Shown: positions 53,037 to 61,688 of the stretch, one piece after another
Layout of the letters: each line of letters starts with the position of its first letter
Numbering within the stretch: the first letter of the stretch is position 1
Source of the DNA: Streptomyces spinoverrucosus
Lineage (GTDB): Bacteria > Actinomycetota > Actinomycetes > Streptomycetales > Streptomycetaceae
Length of the DNA: 64,000 bases
Assembly (NCBI RefSeq): GCF_015712165.1
Contig: NZ_JADPZX010000001.1
Span: forward strand, 5,716,001-5,780,000
Reading direction: 5' to 3'
The notes under the pieces: generated by a model
Told to the model about the DNA's origin: nothing
Databases searched by the model: none
The model's input: only the letters and a program-made list of their open reading frames with translations
Made by a program: the position numbers and the translations under genes

Positions 53037-53525
53037 ATGCGCGTGTACCTCGGCTCCGACCATGCCGGCTATGAACTGAAGAACCACCTCGTCGAGTGGC
53101 TCAAGGCGGCCGGCCACGACCCCGTCGACTGCGGCCCACACATCTACGACGCCCAGGACGACTACCCGCCCTTCTGCCTGCGCGCCGCGGAGCGCACGGC
53201 GGCCGACCCGGACTCCCTCGGCATCGTGATCGGCGGCTCCGGCAACGGCGAGCAGATCGCCGCGAACAAGGTCAAGGGCGTGCGCGCGGCGCTGGCCTGG
53301 AGCGAGGAGACGGCGGCGCTGGGCCGCCAGCACAACAACGCCAACGTGGTCGCCGTCGGCGCGCGCATGCACACCGAGGAGGAGGCGACCAAGTTCGTCG
53401 AGGTCTTCCTGGGCACCCCCTTCTCCGGTGACGAGCGCCACATCCGTCGTATCGACATGCTGTCGGCGTACGAGACGACCGGCGACCTGCCGCCCATCCC
53501 GGCGCACCACCCGCAGCAGGACTGA
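53037..53525 (+). CDS. rpiB: ribose-5-phosphate isomerase B
   Basis: A 162-residue RpiB/LacAB-family isomerase interconverting ribose 5-phosphate and ribulose 5-phosphate in the pentose phosphate pathway. The substrate-binding segments are YLGSDHAGYELK and GIVIGGSGNGEQIAANKVKG. ATG 53037; the nei-like gene starts 35 bases after its stop and is probably co-transcribed. Confidence 0.95.
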   Translation: MRVYLGSDHAGYELKNHLVEWLKAAGHDPVDCGPHIYDAQDDYPPFCLRAAERTAADPDSLGIVIGGSGNGEQIAANKVKGVRAALAWSEETAALGRQHNNANVVAVGARMHTEEEATKFVEVFLGTPFSGDERHIRRIDMLSAYETTGDLPPIPAHHPQQD

Positions 53526-53560
53526 GACCGCCCCCGGGGGGCTGGAAGGGACCAGGAACC

Positions 53561-54370
53561 GTGCCAGAGGGGCACACGATTCACCGGCTGGCGTACGACT
53601 ACGCCGCCCGCTTCTCAGGCACGGCCCCCCGGGTCACCAGTCCCCAGGGCAAGTTCTCCGACGCCGCGGACCTCCTGGACGGCGCCGTCCTGACCGCGAC
53701 CGAGGCCCACGGCAAGCACCTCTTCCTGCGCTTCCGCGACGCCGACTGGGTCCACATCCACCTGGGCCTGTTCGGCAAGGTCGCCTTCGGTGACGCCCCC
53801 GCCCCGCCGCCCACCGACACCGTCCGCCTGCGCCTCGCCAACGACACCGCGTACGTCGACCTGCGCGGGCCGACCACCTGCGCCCTGATCCCCGAGCAGG
53901 AGAAGCGGGCGATCCACGACCGCCTCGGCCCCGACCCGCTCCGCGACGACGCCGACTCCGGCGCCGCGTACCGGCGGATCTCCCGCAGCCGGACCACGAT
54001 CGCCGCCCTCCTCATGGACCAGAAGGTCATCGCCGGCGTCGGCAACGTCTACCGTGCGGAGGTCCTCTTCCGGCACCAGATCGACCCATACCGGCAAGGA
54101 AAGGACATCACCCCCGCCGAGTGGGACGCGATCTGGGCCGACCTCGTCGACCTCATGCGCCAGGGCGTGAAACACAACCGCATCGACACCGTGCGCCCCG
54201 AACACACCCCCGAGGCCATGGGCCGCCCACCCCGCGTCGACGACCACGGCGGCGAGGTCTACGTCTACCGCCGGGCCACCATGCCCTGCCACATCTGTCG
54301 CGGCGAGATCCGCACCGCCGACCTCGCCGCCCGCAACCTTTTCTGGTGCCCCACCTGCCAGCGCGACTGA
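53561..54370 (+). CDS. Fpg/Nei-family DNA glycosylase (endonuclease VIII-like)
   Basis: A 269-residue repair glycosylase/AP lyase. After the start residue it begins PEGHTIHRLA, as in the Nei branch, with the N-terminal Pro as nucleophile and Glu next to it. It has the helix-two-turn-helix segment (MDQKVIAGVGNVYRAEVLF) and a C-terminal zinc finger with CHIC and CPTC. It removes oxidised bases from DNA. GTG 53561. Confidence 0.92.
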   Translation: MPEGHTIHRLAYDYAARFSGTAPRVTSPQGKFSDAADLLDGAVLTATEAHGKHLFLRFRDADWVHIHLGLFGKVAFGDAPAPPPTDTVRLRLANDTAYVDLRGPTTCALIPEQEKRAIHDRLGPDPLRDDADSGAAYRRISRSRTTIAALLMDQKVIAGVGNVYRAEVLFRHQIDPYRQGKDITPAEWDAIWADLVDLMRQGVKHNRIDTVRPEHTPEAMGRPPRVDDHGGEVYVYRRATMPCHICRGEIRTADLAARNLFWCPTCQRD

Positions 54371-54386
54371 TCGCGGGAGCCGCGTC

Positions 54387-55640
54387 TCAGAACCCGTGCG
54401 GCAACCAGGGCGCCACAGCACTCCCGAAGCCCACCGCCGCCTCGGCCAGCGCCCCGGCCCGGACCTCCCGCACCCGCCCGGCCGCCGCCAGCGCCCCGAG
54501 GCCGACCCCGCCGAGATACGCCGCCCCCAACTCACGTACCGACAGTGCGAGATCAGCCGCGTCGGACGTACGCGAACACGTCGCCCCCTTCGCGTCCCCC
54601 GACAGCCGCCAACGCCCCGCGTTCCAGGGACAGAAGTCGTCCACCACCTCGAACACGACGTCCACCGGCGCCTGATACGTACGAGCCTCCAGCGCGGCCC
54701 CGACGTCCACCAGCCGCACGTACAGCGAATCCCGCGACCGCGACCGGCACCGCCGGATGTCCGACACCTGGTACTGCCACGCGTCGTCGACCGGCCGCCC
54801 GCGCACGAGCAGCGTCGTCGTCAGATCGATCCCGAACAGGAACCGCCACAACGCCCCCTCCGTCGCCGGATCGAGCGCCGCCAGGTCCTCCAGGACCACC
54901 GTGCCGTTGTGCCCGGTCTCCCCCCATCCCAGCTTGACCCGGAACCGCGCGTACCCCGCGATCTCGCCATCCCGCTCGGCGACCACACACTGCAACGGCG
55001 ACGCCCCGTCCCGCTCGCTCTCGGGATCGAGCAGCCCCACCCGCTCCCATCCGGGCCGCCGCGCGAGCATCCCGGGCCGCAGCGGCACCAGCTGGGCGTA
55101 CACGTCCTCACACACGTCGAGGACATCGGCGGGCGCCGCGTACCGCAGCCGTACGTCATCGGCGCCGGCCGGCACCGACAGCCCTACCCGACCGGTGTCG
55201 ATCTCGGCGCTCAGCCCGTAGGTCGCGGCGGCGTACCCGAACCGGCCGTAGATCTCCGGCTCGGACGCGGTGAGCACCGCCAGCGGCTCACCCCAGGACC
55301 GTACGTCGTCCAACTGCCGCCGCATCATGGACGTCAGCACCCCGCGCCGCCGGTGCGTGGCCGCCACCCCGACCATCGTCACGCCCGCCGCGGGCACCGA
55401 GGCCCCGCCCGGCACGGTCAGCCGGAACGTGAACGCCCCGGCCGTACCCACGCACGCGCCGCCCTCCCAGACGCCCAGCGAACGGTCGAACTCGGTGAGC
55501 GCGTTCCACAGCTCCCGCTCCTCGGTGGACTCCGGCACCCCACCGAAAGCGCGGATCAGGGTGTCGTACCACGCATCCCAGTCGTCGGGTCGCAGCACGC
55601 GTAGTTCGGTACCCGGGCCGGTCAGGAAGTCAGTTGCCAT
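54387..55640 (-). CDS. GNAT acetyltransferase of the Eis family
   Basis: A 417-residue protein with the three-domain Eis layout: two GNAT folds (acetyl-CoA loop VGVAATHRRRGVLTSMMRR) and a C-terminal SCP2-like domain. It ends in a free Phe carboxylate (PWLPHGF), and the catalytic Tyr (IYGRFGY) is present. Eis proteins acetylate amines including aminoglycosides. The native substrate here is not evident. Confidence 0.88.
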   Translation of the reverse strand: MATDFLTGPGTELRVLRPDDWDAWYDTLIRAFGGVPESTEERELWNALTEFDRSLGVWEGGACVGTAGAFTFRLTVPGGASVPAAGVTMVGVAATHRRRGVLTSMMRRQLDDVRSWGEPLAVLTASEPEIYGRFGYAAATYGLSAEIDTGRVGLSVPAGADDVRLRYAAPADVLDVCEDVYAQLVPLRPGMLARRPGWERVGLLDPESERDGASPLQCVVAERDGEIAGYARFRVKLGWGETGHNGTVVLEDLAALDPATEGALWRFLFGIDLTTTLLVRGRPVDDAWQYQVSDIRRCRSRSRDSLYVRLVDVGAALEARTYQAPVDVVFEVVDDFCPWNAGRWRLSGDAKGATCSRTSDAADLALSVRELGAAYLGGVGLGALAAAGRVREVRAGALAEAAVGFGSAVAPWLPHGF

Positions 55641-55814
55641 GGGCCCATGCCTACCAGGGCACAGCGGGACGAGCGAGGAAATTTCTCCCGGACTTCTCCG
55701 GGACGGCGGCGCGGCGGCTTTTCGTGAAGTTCACTGTGAGGTCGAGCCTCGGACGGGGGACAAGTGGGACCTCCCGTGCCAAGCAGCTGGTCCGATGGAT
55801 AGGGTCCCGAACTG

Positions 55815-56996
55815 ATGGCAGCAGGACGAGAGCGGCGCGCGGCGGCCGATACGTTCACGGCCCGGTTGAAGATGAGGTGGCACCGGGTCCGCGTCGGCCT
55901 GCGCAGAAGCGCCGTCGACTACTTCCGCGGCGACGGCTCCGACTGGGTCGCGCTGGCCGGCCTGCTGCTCACCATTCCCCTGATCGCCGCCGGTACGCTC
56001 GCCAACTCGGTGTGGTGCTCCCCGGCCGTGCTCGTCCTGCCGATCGTCGCGGGTGGCCTGCTGCTGCGCCCGGCCAGCCTGCTCGGCCTGTACGCGGCGG
56101 CCGCCACGGCCCTGATCGTGGAGTCGATAAAGCTCGGCCCGTACACGGAGGGCCCGTCGCGTGTGACGCCGGGCGTGGTGCTGGTGGTCGCCGCCTGCGG
56201 CTTCTTCGGGCTGCTGATCGCCCAGTTCCGCAGCCGGGTCGGCGTGCCCTGGCGGCGTGGCGGCACCATGCTGTTCGACCTGCGCGAACGCATCCGGGTG
56301 CAGAGCAAGCTGCCGAAGCTGCCGCAGGGCTGGCACCGCGAGATGGCGCTGCGCCCGGCCGGCGGCCAGTCCTTCTCCGGCGACTTCGTCGTCGCGGCCC
56401 GTACGAACGGCGGCCGCACCCTGGAGGTCGTCCTCACGGACGTCTCCGGCAAGGGCATGGACGCCGGCTCGCGCGCCCTGCTGCTGTCGGGCGCCTTCGG
56501 CGGCCTCCTGGGCAGCCTGCCCCCACACGCCTTCCTCCCCGCCGCGAACGGCTACCTGCTCCGCCAGGACTGGCAGGAGGGCTTCGCCACCTCCATCCAC
56601 CTCGTCCTCGACCTGGACACCGGCGATTACGAGCTGTATTCGGCGGGCCATCCGCCCGGGCTCCAGCTCAGTGCGGGCAGCGGCCGCTGGGAGGAGAAGG
56701 CGGCAGACGGCCCGCTCCTCGGTGTGTACGACGGCGCCCAGTTCGACTCCGTGAAGGGCTCACTCCGCCCGGGCGACGTGTTGATGCTGTTCACGGACGG
56801 TTTGGTGGAAACCTCCGACCGCGACATCGTCGAGGGCATCGACCGCCTCACCGGCGAGGCCGACCGCTATGTCACCGGCGGCTTCCAGGGCGCCGCCTGG
56901 CACCTCATCGAGGCGGTCGCGAAGGACGTCAACGACGACCGCGCGCTGCTGCTGATCTGCCGCGAGGGCCCGACGGCCATGTCTGCCACCCACTGA
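55815..56996 (+). CDS. membrane PP2C-type (SpoIIE) serine phosphatase
   Basis: A 393-residue protein with three or four membrane helices (about 45-145) followed by a cytoplasmic SpoIIE/PP2C phosphatase domain (about 170-385). Metal-binding acidic residues are in FSGDFVVAA, LTDVSGKGM, MLFTDGLVE and NDDRALL. Streptomyces have many such phosphatases, which act on anti-sigma antagonists. It lies just upstream of the T7SS locus in the same direction, but a 139-base gap suggests a separate transcript. Confidence 0.88.
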   Translation: MAAGRERRAAADTFTARLKMRWHRVRVGLRRSAVDYFRGDGSDWVALAGLLLTIPLIAAGTLANSVWCSPAVLVLPIVAGGLLLRPASLLGLYAAAATALIVESIKLGPYTEGPSRVTPGVVLVVAACGFFGLLIAQFRSRVGVPWRRGGTMLFDLRERIRVQSKLPKLPQGWHREMALRPAGGQSFSGDFVVAARTNGGRTLEVVLTDVSGKGMDAGSRALLLSGAFGGLLGSLPPHAFLPAANGYLLRQDWQEGFATSIHLVLDLDTGDYELYSAGHPPGLQLSAGSGRWEEKAADGPLLGVYDGAQFDSVKGSLRPGDVLMLFTDGLVETSDRDIVEGIDRLTGEADRYVTGGFQGAAWHLIEAVAKDVNDDRALLLICREGPTAMSATH

Positions 56997-57135
56997 CCGT
57001 GGTCGGTCATGGCACTGTGCTGCCTCTGTAACTGCCGTCCACTCTCGATTGCATGAGCGATCGAGGCGTTGGTAGAGATGACATACGTACGATGGGACAA
57101 CGGCCAGGACACGAGATGGGGGAGGCGGGTTCGGT

Positions 57136-57462
57136 ATGAAGTTCGACATGGGTACGCAGACGTTGTCGTCGCTGATGCGTGAGTCGCGTGGTTCGAGTGA
57201 TGATCTCGGCACGTTGATCCGTCAGTTGGTGCAGGCGGCGCAGCCGTTGGAGGGCAAGTTCAACGGCACCGGTCGGGCGATGTTCGACCAGTTCAAGGCG
57301 CGTGCGGATGAGATCACCAGTGAGCTGAACGGGTCGTTGTCGGCGATCCTGGGTGGTCAGTCGGGTATGGAGTCGGCGTTCAGCTCCGGCGATCAGGAGC
57401 AGGGTGACAATGCGCGGCAGCAGATGGCGGCCGCGAACTTTGATGCGGCGCGGTTCCGTTAG
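57136..57462 (+). CDS. Esx-like (WXG100-type) small T7SS protein, first of a pair
   Basis: A 108-residue helical protein. Its centre reads EGKFNGTGRAMFDQF: the WxG turn is replaced by F-N-G, between two predicted helices. Esx proteins form helical dimers exported by the type VII system, often with a partner toxin. The message uses more T- and G-ending codons (TTG, GGT, GAT, CGT) than the neighbours. Position: first gene of the toxin cluster, 47 bases before the next gene. Confidence 0.8.
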   Translation: MKFDMGTQTLSSLMRESRGSSDDLGTLIRQLVQAAQPLEGKFNGTGRAMFDQFKARADEITSELNGSLSAILGGQSGMESAFSSGDQEQGDNARQQMAAANFDAARFR

Positions 57463-57509
57463 GTCGTCGGGTTGGTTGGTTCGGTTTTCTTGACGGGGAG
57501 TGGTGTGTG

Positions 57510-57824
57510 ATGGCGGGTGCTGGTGCGGATCGTCGGTCGTATGACACGGGTGCGTCGACGGATGCTCAGGCGAACATTCAGACGGTGATCGGCCGGCTGG
57601 AGGAGGTCATCGGTCAGCGCGATCGTCAGGTGAAGGCCGCGATGGCGGACTTCACGGCGGATGGTGTGGCGGATGAGTATCACGGCAAGGAGCAGCGGTG
57701 GAACCGTGCTTCGCAGGAGGTGCGGAACATCATCCAGTTGTTGAAGACGACGTTGGAGAAGAACGACGGTACGGCGCAGTCGACGTTGTCGCGGGCGAAG
57801 GCGGCGGTGGACAACATCGGCTGA
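57510..57824 (+). CDS. Esx-like (WXG100-type) small T7SS protein, second of a pair
   Basis: A 104-residue helical protein. The turn motif reads [14 protein letters not shown] in place of WxG, followed by a helix ([18 protein letters not shown]). With the preceding gene it forms the usual tandem Esx pair, probably a heterodimer. The GGGGAG ribosome site fits ATG 57510 or GTG 57507. Codon use is like its partner. Confidence 0.8.
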   Translation: MAGAGADRRSYDTGASTDAQANIQTVIGRLEEVIGQRDRQVKAAMADFTADGVADEYHGKEQRWNRASQEVRNIIQLLKTTLEKNDGTAQSTLSRAKAAVDNIG

Positions 57825-57873
57825 GGCTGGTGACTGGTGGCTGGTCGCTGGGTTTGGTTTACGGGGGTTTGTG

Positions 57874-58260
57874 GTGTCCGGGTGGGATCTGAAGCCGCAG
57901 GGTATTTCGGGTGTGCTGAAGACGACGGGTGAGACCGCGTCGAACTTCGAGAAGTACGGGAAGTCGTTCGGGGATCATCTGACGTCGGCGGCTTCGAGCG
58001 CGGGCACCATTTCCGCCGAGGGTGGCGGTGAGGGCGGTGAGAAGGCGCAGGGTGGTCTGGTGGCCCTCGCGTTGTCGCAGTACGCCGAACGCGCCTCGAA
58101 GGATCTGCAGTTCGTGGCGGCGCGGGCGGGTAAGTCGTTGCAGGGTGTGGTGGATGCGACGACGGCGTATCTGAACGGCGATCAGGAGATGGCGGCGGAG
58201 GCGCAGCGTAATACGTTGAAGGCGCCGAAGCTGGATATGCCGGGGGTGGGCAAGGCGTGA
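57874..58260 (+). CDS. DUF6507-like Esx-associated protein
   Basis: A 128-residue helical protein starting [20 protein letters not shown], which matches my memory of DUF6507 proteins found beside Streptomyces Esx toxins. It has two long helices separated by a Gly/Glu-rich turn ([14 protein letters not shown]). It overlaps the toxin start (GTGA at 58257-58260), so it is made in step with the toxin and probably acts as a targeting chaperone. Start GTG 57874 (57871 possible). Confidence 0.75.
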   Translation: MSGWDLKPQGISGVLKTTGETASNFEKYGKSFGDHLTSAASSAGTISAEGGGEGGEKAQGGLVALALSQYAERASKDLQFVAARAGKSLQGVVDATTAYLNGDQEMAAEAQRNTLKAPKLDMPGVGKA

Positions 58261-60830
58261 TCAACCCGTCGCAGATTCCCCAGTTCACGGGTGATCTGGC
58301 CCAGTTGGAGAAGGATTACGGCGGCCTGAAGACGGACGCCGGGCATGTGCGGGATGCCGGCCGGGACGTTCACCACCAGTTCCAGGGCCTGTCGGCGTAC
58401 TACCAGGCCCCGGAGGCCGAGCAGCTCTTCGCCACCACCAAGCCGGTCCAGGACAAGGCGGACGCTTTCGCCGACGACCTGGAGACCGTCTCGGGGGCGC
58501 TGTCCGCGTATGCGACGGAGGTCCGTCCGCTGGTGGACAAGCTGAAGCAGCTGAAAGCGGACGCCACGGCCTTCGTCAACTCCGTGAAAGACGATGACGA
58601 GTGGGAGTACGACGAGGACAGGGTCGGCGAGCACAACCAGCTGCGCGATGACATCACCGCGACCGTTGCTGCCTTCTGGGCGGCGGAGCGGACGTGCCAC
58701 AACAAGATCACTGCGTTGTGGGGTGGGACGCAGATGGTGGCCGGTGATGGGTCTGAGCGTAAGGACCAGTACGGGTTCTCTGCGGAGGACATGAAGAATG
58801 CGAAGCTTCCCTGGGGTGACCCGGTGGAGGAGAAGCATCACTGGTACGAGGTCGGCCACTGGGTGAAGTCGTTCGTGTGGGACGGCCTGATCGTCGACGG
58901 CATCTGGGGCACGATCAAGGGTCTGGGCACGCTGGTCGGCTTCGGTGGCTGGGACGCGATGGGGCAGGCGTGGAAGGGGCTGGCGCAGCTGGCCACCGGT
59001 CTGGCGCTGTCCTCGATCCCGGGCGTGGGCACCCTGTTCTGGGCGCTGCCGGACAACAAGCTCCCTTCCTGGATCCGTGACTCGCGCACCGCGATGAAGG
59101 AGACGGGCAAGGCGCTGGTGGCGTGGGACCAGTGGGGCAAGAACCCCGCCCGCGCGGCTGGTGCGGTCACCTTCAACGTGCTGACCACCGTGTTCACCGG
59201 CGGCGCGGGTGGCGCGGTGGCCGGTGCGGGCAAGGCGGGCGCGGTGGCGAAGGTGCTGGGCACGACGGCGAGGGCCATCGACCCGATGACGTACATCGCC
59301 AAGGGCGCGGGTGCCGGTCTGTCGAAGATCGGCGACATCGCCACCAGCCTCAAGGGCGTCGGCAACATCGACATCCCCACCCTCCCGGACGGCTCCGTCC
59401 ACCTGCCCGACGGTCGCCTGATGGACCCGAACGGCAACCTCATCGCGCCCAACGGCGTCATCGACACGACGCCGGTTCCCCACGAGACCGGCCCGACGGT
59501 CCCGCACGGCACCACCACGCCGACGCTCCCGGCCCACTGGACGACCCAGGGCGTCCAGCAGCCGGTGTACGCGGGTGCGCATGCGGGCGACGGCATGGCG
59601 CACACGGTCGACAACGCCGGCCACTACAACGCACCCGGCCACTACAACGCACCCGCCCCGCACGCCGCCACCGGCGGTCACGTCCCGGGCGGTTCCTTCG
59701 ACGCGACGCCGACCTCGACGCCGTACGGCCATGCGCCGTCGCCGTCCGCGTACGATCACGCGCCGTCGCCGTCGTCGTACGACCAGACTCCGACTGCCAC
59801 ACCGCACGCAGGCGGTGGTCACCCCGGCGGCACGACGCCCTGGTATCACCAGACGACGGGGGCCAACCCGGCGCACGAGGTCCCGACCACCACGCCGCAC
59901 ACCGGCGGTCCCGACGTTCCGGGCACCGGGGGCCACACCCCGGACACCCCGCACGGCACGGGGCACGACGCGCCTGGTGTGGGCCACGCCGACGACGCCT
60001 CGCACGGTGCCGGGCACACGGACGACGCGGTGCACACCGGTGACCACGTGGACCTCGGCGACCACACGGGCGTCGTGGACGCTGCCGCCCACCACGGCAC
60101 CGACGCTCCGGTCGGCCCGGGGCACCAGGGCACGGATGTGCCGGGTGGTGGGGCAGGGGAGCCATTCGAGTACAAGCCGTCCATGTCGCCGGAGGAGTTC
60201 GCAGGCCTCAGCGATGCCGAGAAGCACGCGGTGGCCGCGGCCGAACTGGCGCGCGGCACGAACCCCGCGCCGAGCGTCAGCAACGAGGCGGGGCTGGCGT
60301 ACGGCAACGCGTACTGGAACGACTTCCTGGACGACCTGCCCGCCGAGTCGCGGGAAGCGCTGAGGACGTACAGCGGCAACGAGTACGACCTGATCAACGG
60401 CCACCTGCGCTTCGGCAACGACCTGGACGACTCGCTCAACGGCACCATCGACGAGATGGACAAGGTCATGGACACCCGCCCGGTGCCCGAGGACCTCATG
60501 ATCGTCCGCGGCACCGGTGTCGACCACATCAAGATCGACGGCCGCCCGCTGAAATCACCGCTGGACATGCAAGGCGGTGTGTTCGACGACAAGGCGTACA
60601 CCTCCACGGCCCTCGGCAAGACACCGCCGCCGCCGTTCGACGGCAAGCCCGTGTGGATGCATCTGCGAGTGCCGGAGGGCACACCCGCCCTCTGGATCGA
60701 CCACCTCTCCAAGTACCCCGGAGAACGCGAGCTGCTCCTTGCCCGGGGCTCCGAGTACAAGGTGACGCGCGTCTTCATGGACGAGGCGGGAAAGTGGCAT
60801 GTGTACGGGGAGGTTCTGCCGAGGCCGTAG
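58257..60830 (+). CDS. T7SS polymorphic toxin with C-terminal ADP-ribosyltransferase domain
   Basis: 857 residues. Residues 1-130: helical WXG100/LXG-like export domain ([20 protein letters not shown]). About 185-380: hydrophobic, Gly/Trp-rich pretoxin region. About 400-640: low-complexity His/Pro/Gly/Thr linker with repeats such as HYNAPG twice and HAPSPS twice. About 660-857: ADP-ribosyltransferase domain with Arg in MIVRGTG (R751), the STS-type motif in KAYTSTAL (S783) and ExE in PGERELLL (E823, E825), the ordered signature of R-S-E exotoxins. It should transfer ADP-ribose from NAD to an unknown target. It is probably neutralised at home by one or more of the three genes that follow. Confidence 0.85.
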   Translation: MINPSQIPQFTGDLAQLEKDYGGLKTDAGHVRDAGRDVHHQFQGLSAYYQAPEAEQLFATTKPVQDKADAFADDLETVSGALSAYATEVRPLVDKLKQLKADATAFVNSVKDDDEWEYDEDRVGEHNQLRDDITATVAAFWAAERTCHNKITALWGGTQMVAGDGSERKDQYGFSAEDMKNAKLPWGDPVEEKHHWYEVGHWVKSFVWDGLIVDGIWGTIKGLGTLVGFGGWDAMGQAWKGLAQLATGLALSSIPGVGTLFWALPDNKLPSWIRDSRTAMKETGKALVAWDQWGKNPARAAGAVTFNVLTTVFTGGAGGAVAGAGKAGAVAKVLGTTARAIDPMTYIAKGAGAGLSKIGDIATSLKGVGNIDIPTLPDGSVHLPDGRLMDPNGNLIAPNGVIDTTPVPHETGPTVPHGTTTPTLPAHWTTQGVQQPVYAGAHAGDGMAHTVDNAGHYNAPGHYNAPAPHAATGGHVPGGSFDATPTSTPYGHAPSPSAYDHAPSPSSYDQTPTATPHAGGGHPGGTTPWYHQTTGANPAHEVPTTTPHTGGPDVPGTGGHTPDTPHGTGHDAPGVGHADDASHGAGHTDDAVHTGDHVDLGDHTGVVDAAAHHGTDAPVGPGHQGTDVPGGGAGEPFEYKPSMSPEEFAGLSDAEKHAVAAAELARGTNPAPSVSNEAGLAYGNAYWNDFLDDLPAESREALRTYSGNEYDLINGHLRFGNDLDDSLNGTIDEMDKVMDTRPVPEDLMIVRGTGVDHIKIDGRPLKSPLDMQGGVFDDKAYTSTALGKTPPPPFDGKPVWMHLRVPEGTPALWIDHLSKYPGERELLLARGSEYKVTRVFMDEAGKWHVYGEVLPRP

Positions 60831-60872
60831 CCTTCGTCGCAGATCAGCCCGACTCAAAGGAATGCGAACGTC

Positions 60873-61274
60873 ATGAGCAGCGAACGACCGATCAACCCGC
60901 GTTTCGACGAGGACGTGCACTTCAACCTCGTGTCGCCGGGTCCGCCGCGATACCAGAACTACACCGACAAGCCGGTGCGATACGTCATGGTGGTCGACAA
61001 GCAGGATGGCGTGGTGCTCGGTTACGTGTGGGCCAATGACGAGGACGACGCCGCCGCGTGGGAACCCCGCGAGGCCGCCGGACCTCGGGCGTTCTCCGAG
61101 GGCGGTCTCTGGCACGCCAGGCTGGAGGGCGCCAAGGGGCGGGGCATCCTGCCGTCCCAGGCCCTCGCGGAGCTGCTTGCCAATCCGGAGGGCGTCAAAG
61201 GCCGGGTCCTGCCGGACTCCCTCACCGACGCCCCGAACGCGGCCGCGGTCGAGGCACTGGCCAAAGGTGAGTAG
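60873..61274 (+). CDS. candidate immunity protein 1 of the T7SS toxin
   Basis: A 133-residue soluble protein with no family I recognise. It starts 42 bases after the toxin stop, the classic position of an immunity gene, with an AAAGGAA ribosome site. Landmarks: INPRFDEDVHF near the start, PPRY, then VVLGYVWANDEDDAAAW, and a C-terminal Leu/Ala-rich helix. The next gene product shares this layout closely. Function is inferred from position only. Confidence 0.7.
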   Translation: MSSERPINPRFDEDVHFNLVSPGPPRYQNYTDKPVRYVMVVDKQDGVVLGYVWANDEDDAAAWEPREAAGPRAFSEGGLWHARLEGAKGRGILPSQALAELLANPEGVKGRVLPDSLTDAPNAAAVEALAKGE

Positions 61275-61665
61275 AGAACGAGGGATCAACCCGCGTTTCG
61301 ACGACGACGTGTGGTTCCGCCAAGTGGACGGTCCCCCGAGGTACGCCCGCGACACCGACGGGCCGGTCGCGTACCTGAGCGTCGCCGACCGGACCGGCAC
61401 CGTCATCGGGTACGTATGGGCGAACGACGAGGACGTCGCGGCGGGCTGGGTGACGCCCCCGGGGCTCTCGCCCAACGCCGTCAACGCCGGTGGCCGGTGG
61501 CTGCGGGCCCTGCGCGGCGGCAAGGCCCGGGAGCTCGCCCCGACCGCCCTGCTCGCGGAGCTTGCGCAGGGCACGAACGACTGCGAGCAGAGCCACGCCG
61601 TGCCGGGTTCCCTCACCGAAGCCCCGTCCCTCGCCGTACTCAAGGAGCTGGCCGCCGGCGGCTGA
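61267..61665 (+). CDS. candidate immunity protein 2, paralogue of the preceding gene
   Basis: A 132-residue protein that shares INPRFDDDVWF, GPPRY and VIGYVWANDEDVAAGW with its neighbour, a clear tandem duplication. GTG 61267 overlaps the preceding gene by 8 bases, so the pair is coupled. The middle and C-terminal halves have diverged, suggesting selection for a different binding partner or loss of constraint. Confidence 0.7.
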   Translation: MSRERGINPRFDDDVWFRQVDGPPRYARDTDGPVAYLSVADRTGTVIGYVWANDEDVAAGWVTPPGLSPNAVNAGGRWLRALRGGKARELAPTALLAELAQGTNDCEQSHAVPGSLTEAPSLAVLKELAAGG

Positions 61666-61688
61666 ATCGCCCGGTAAGGCCTGACCAG

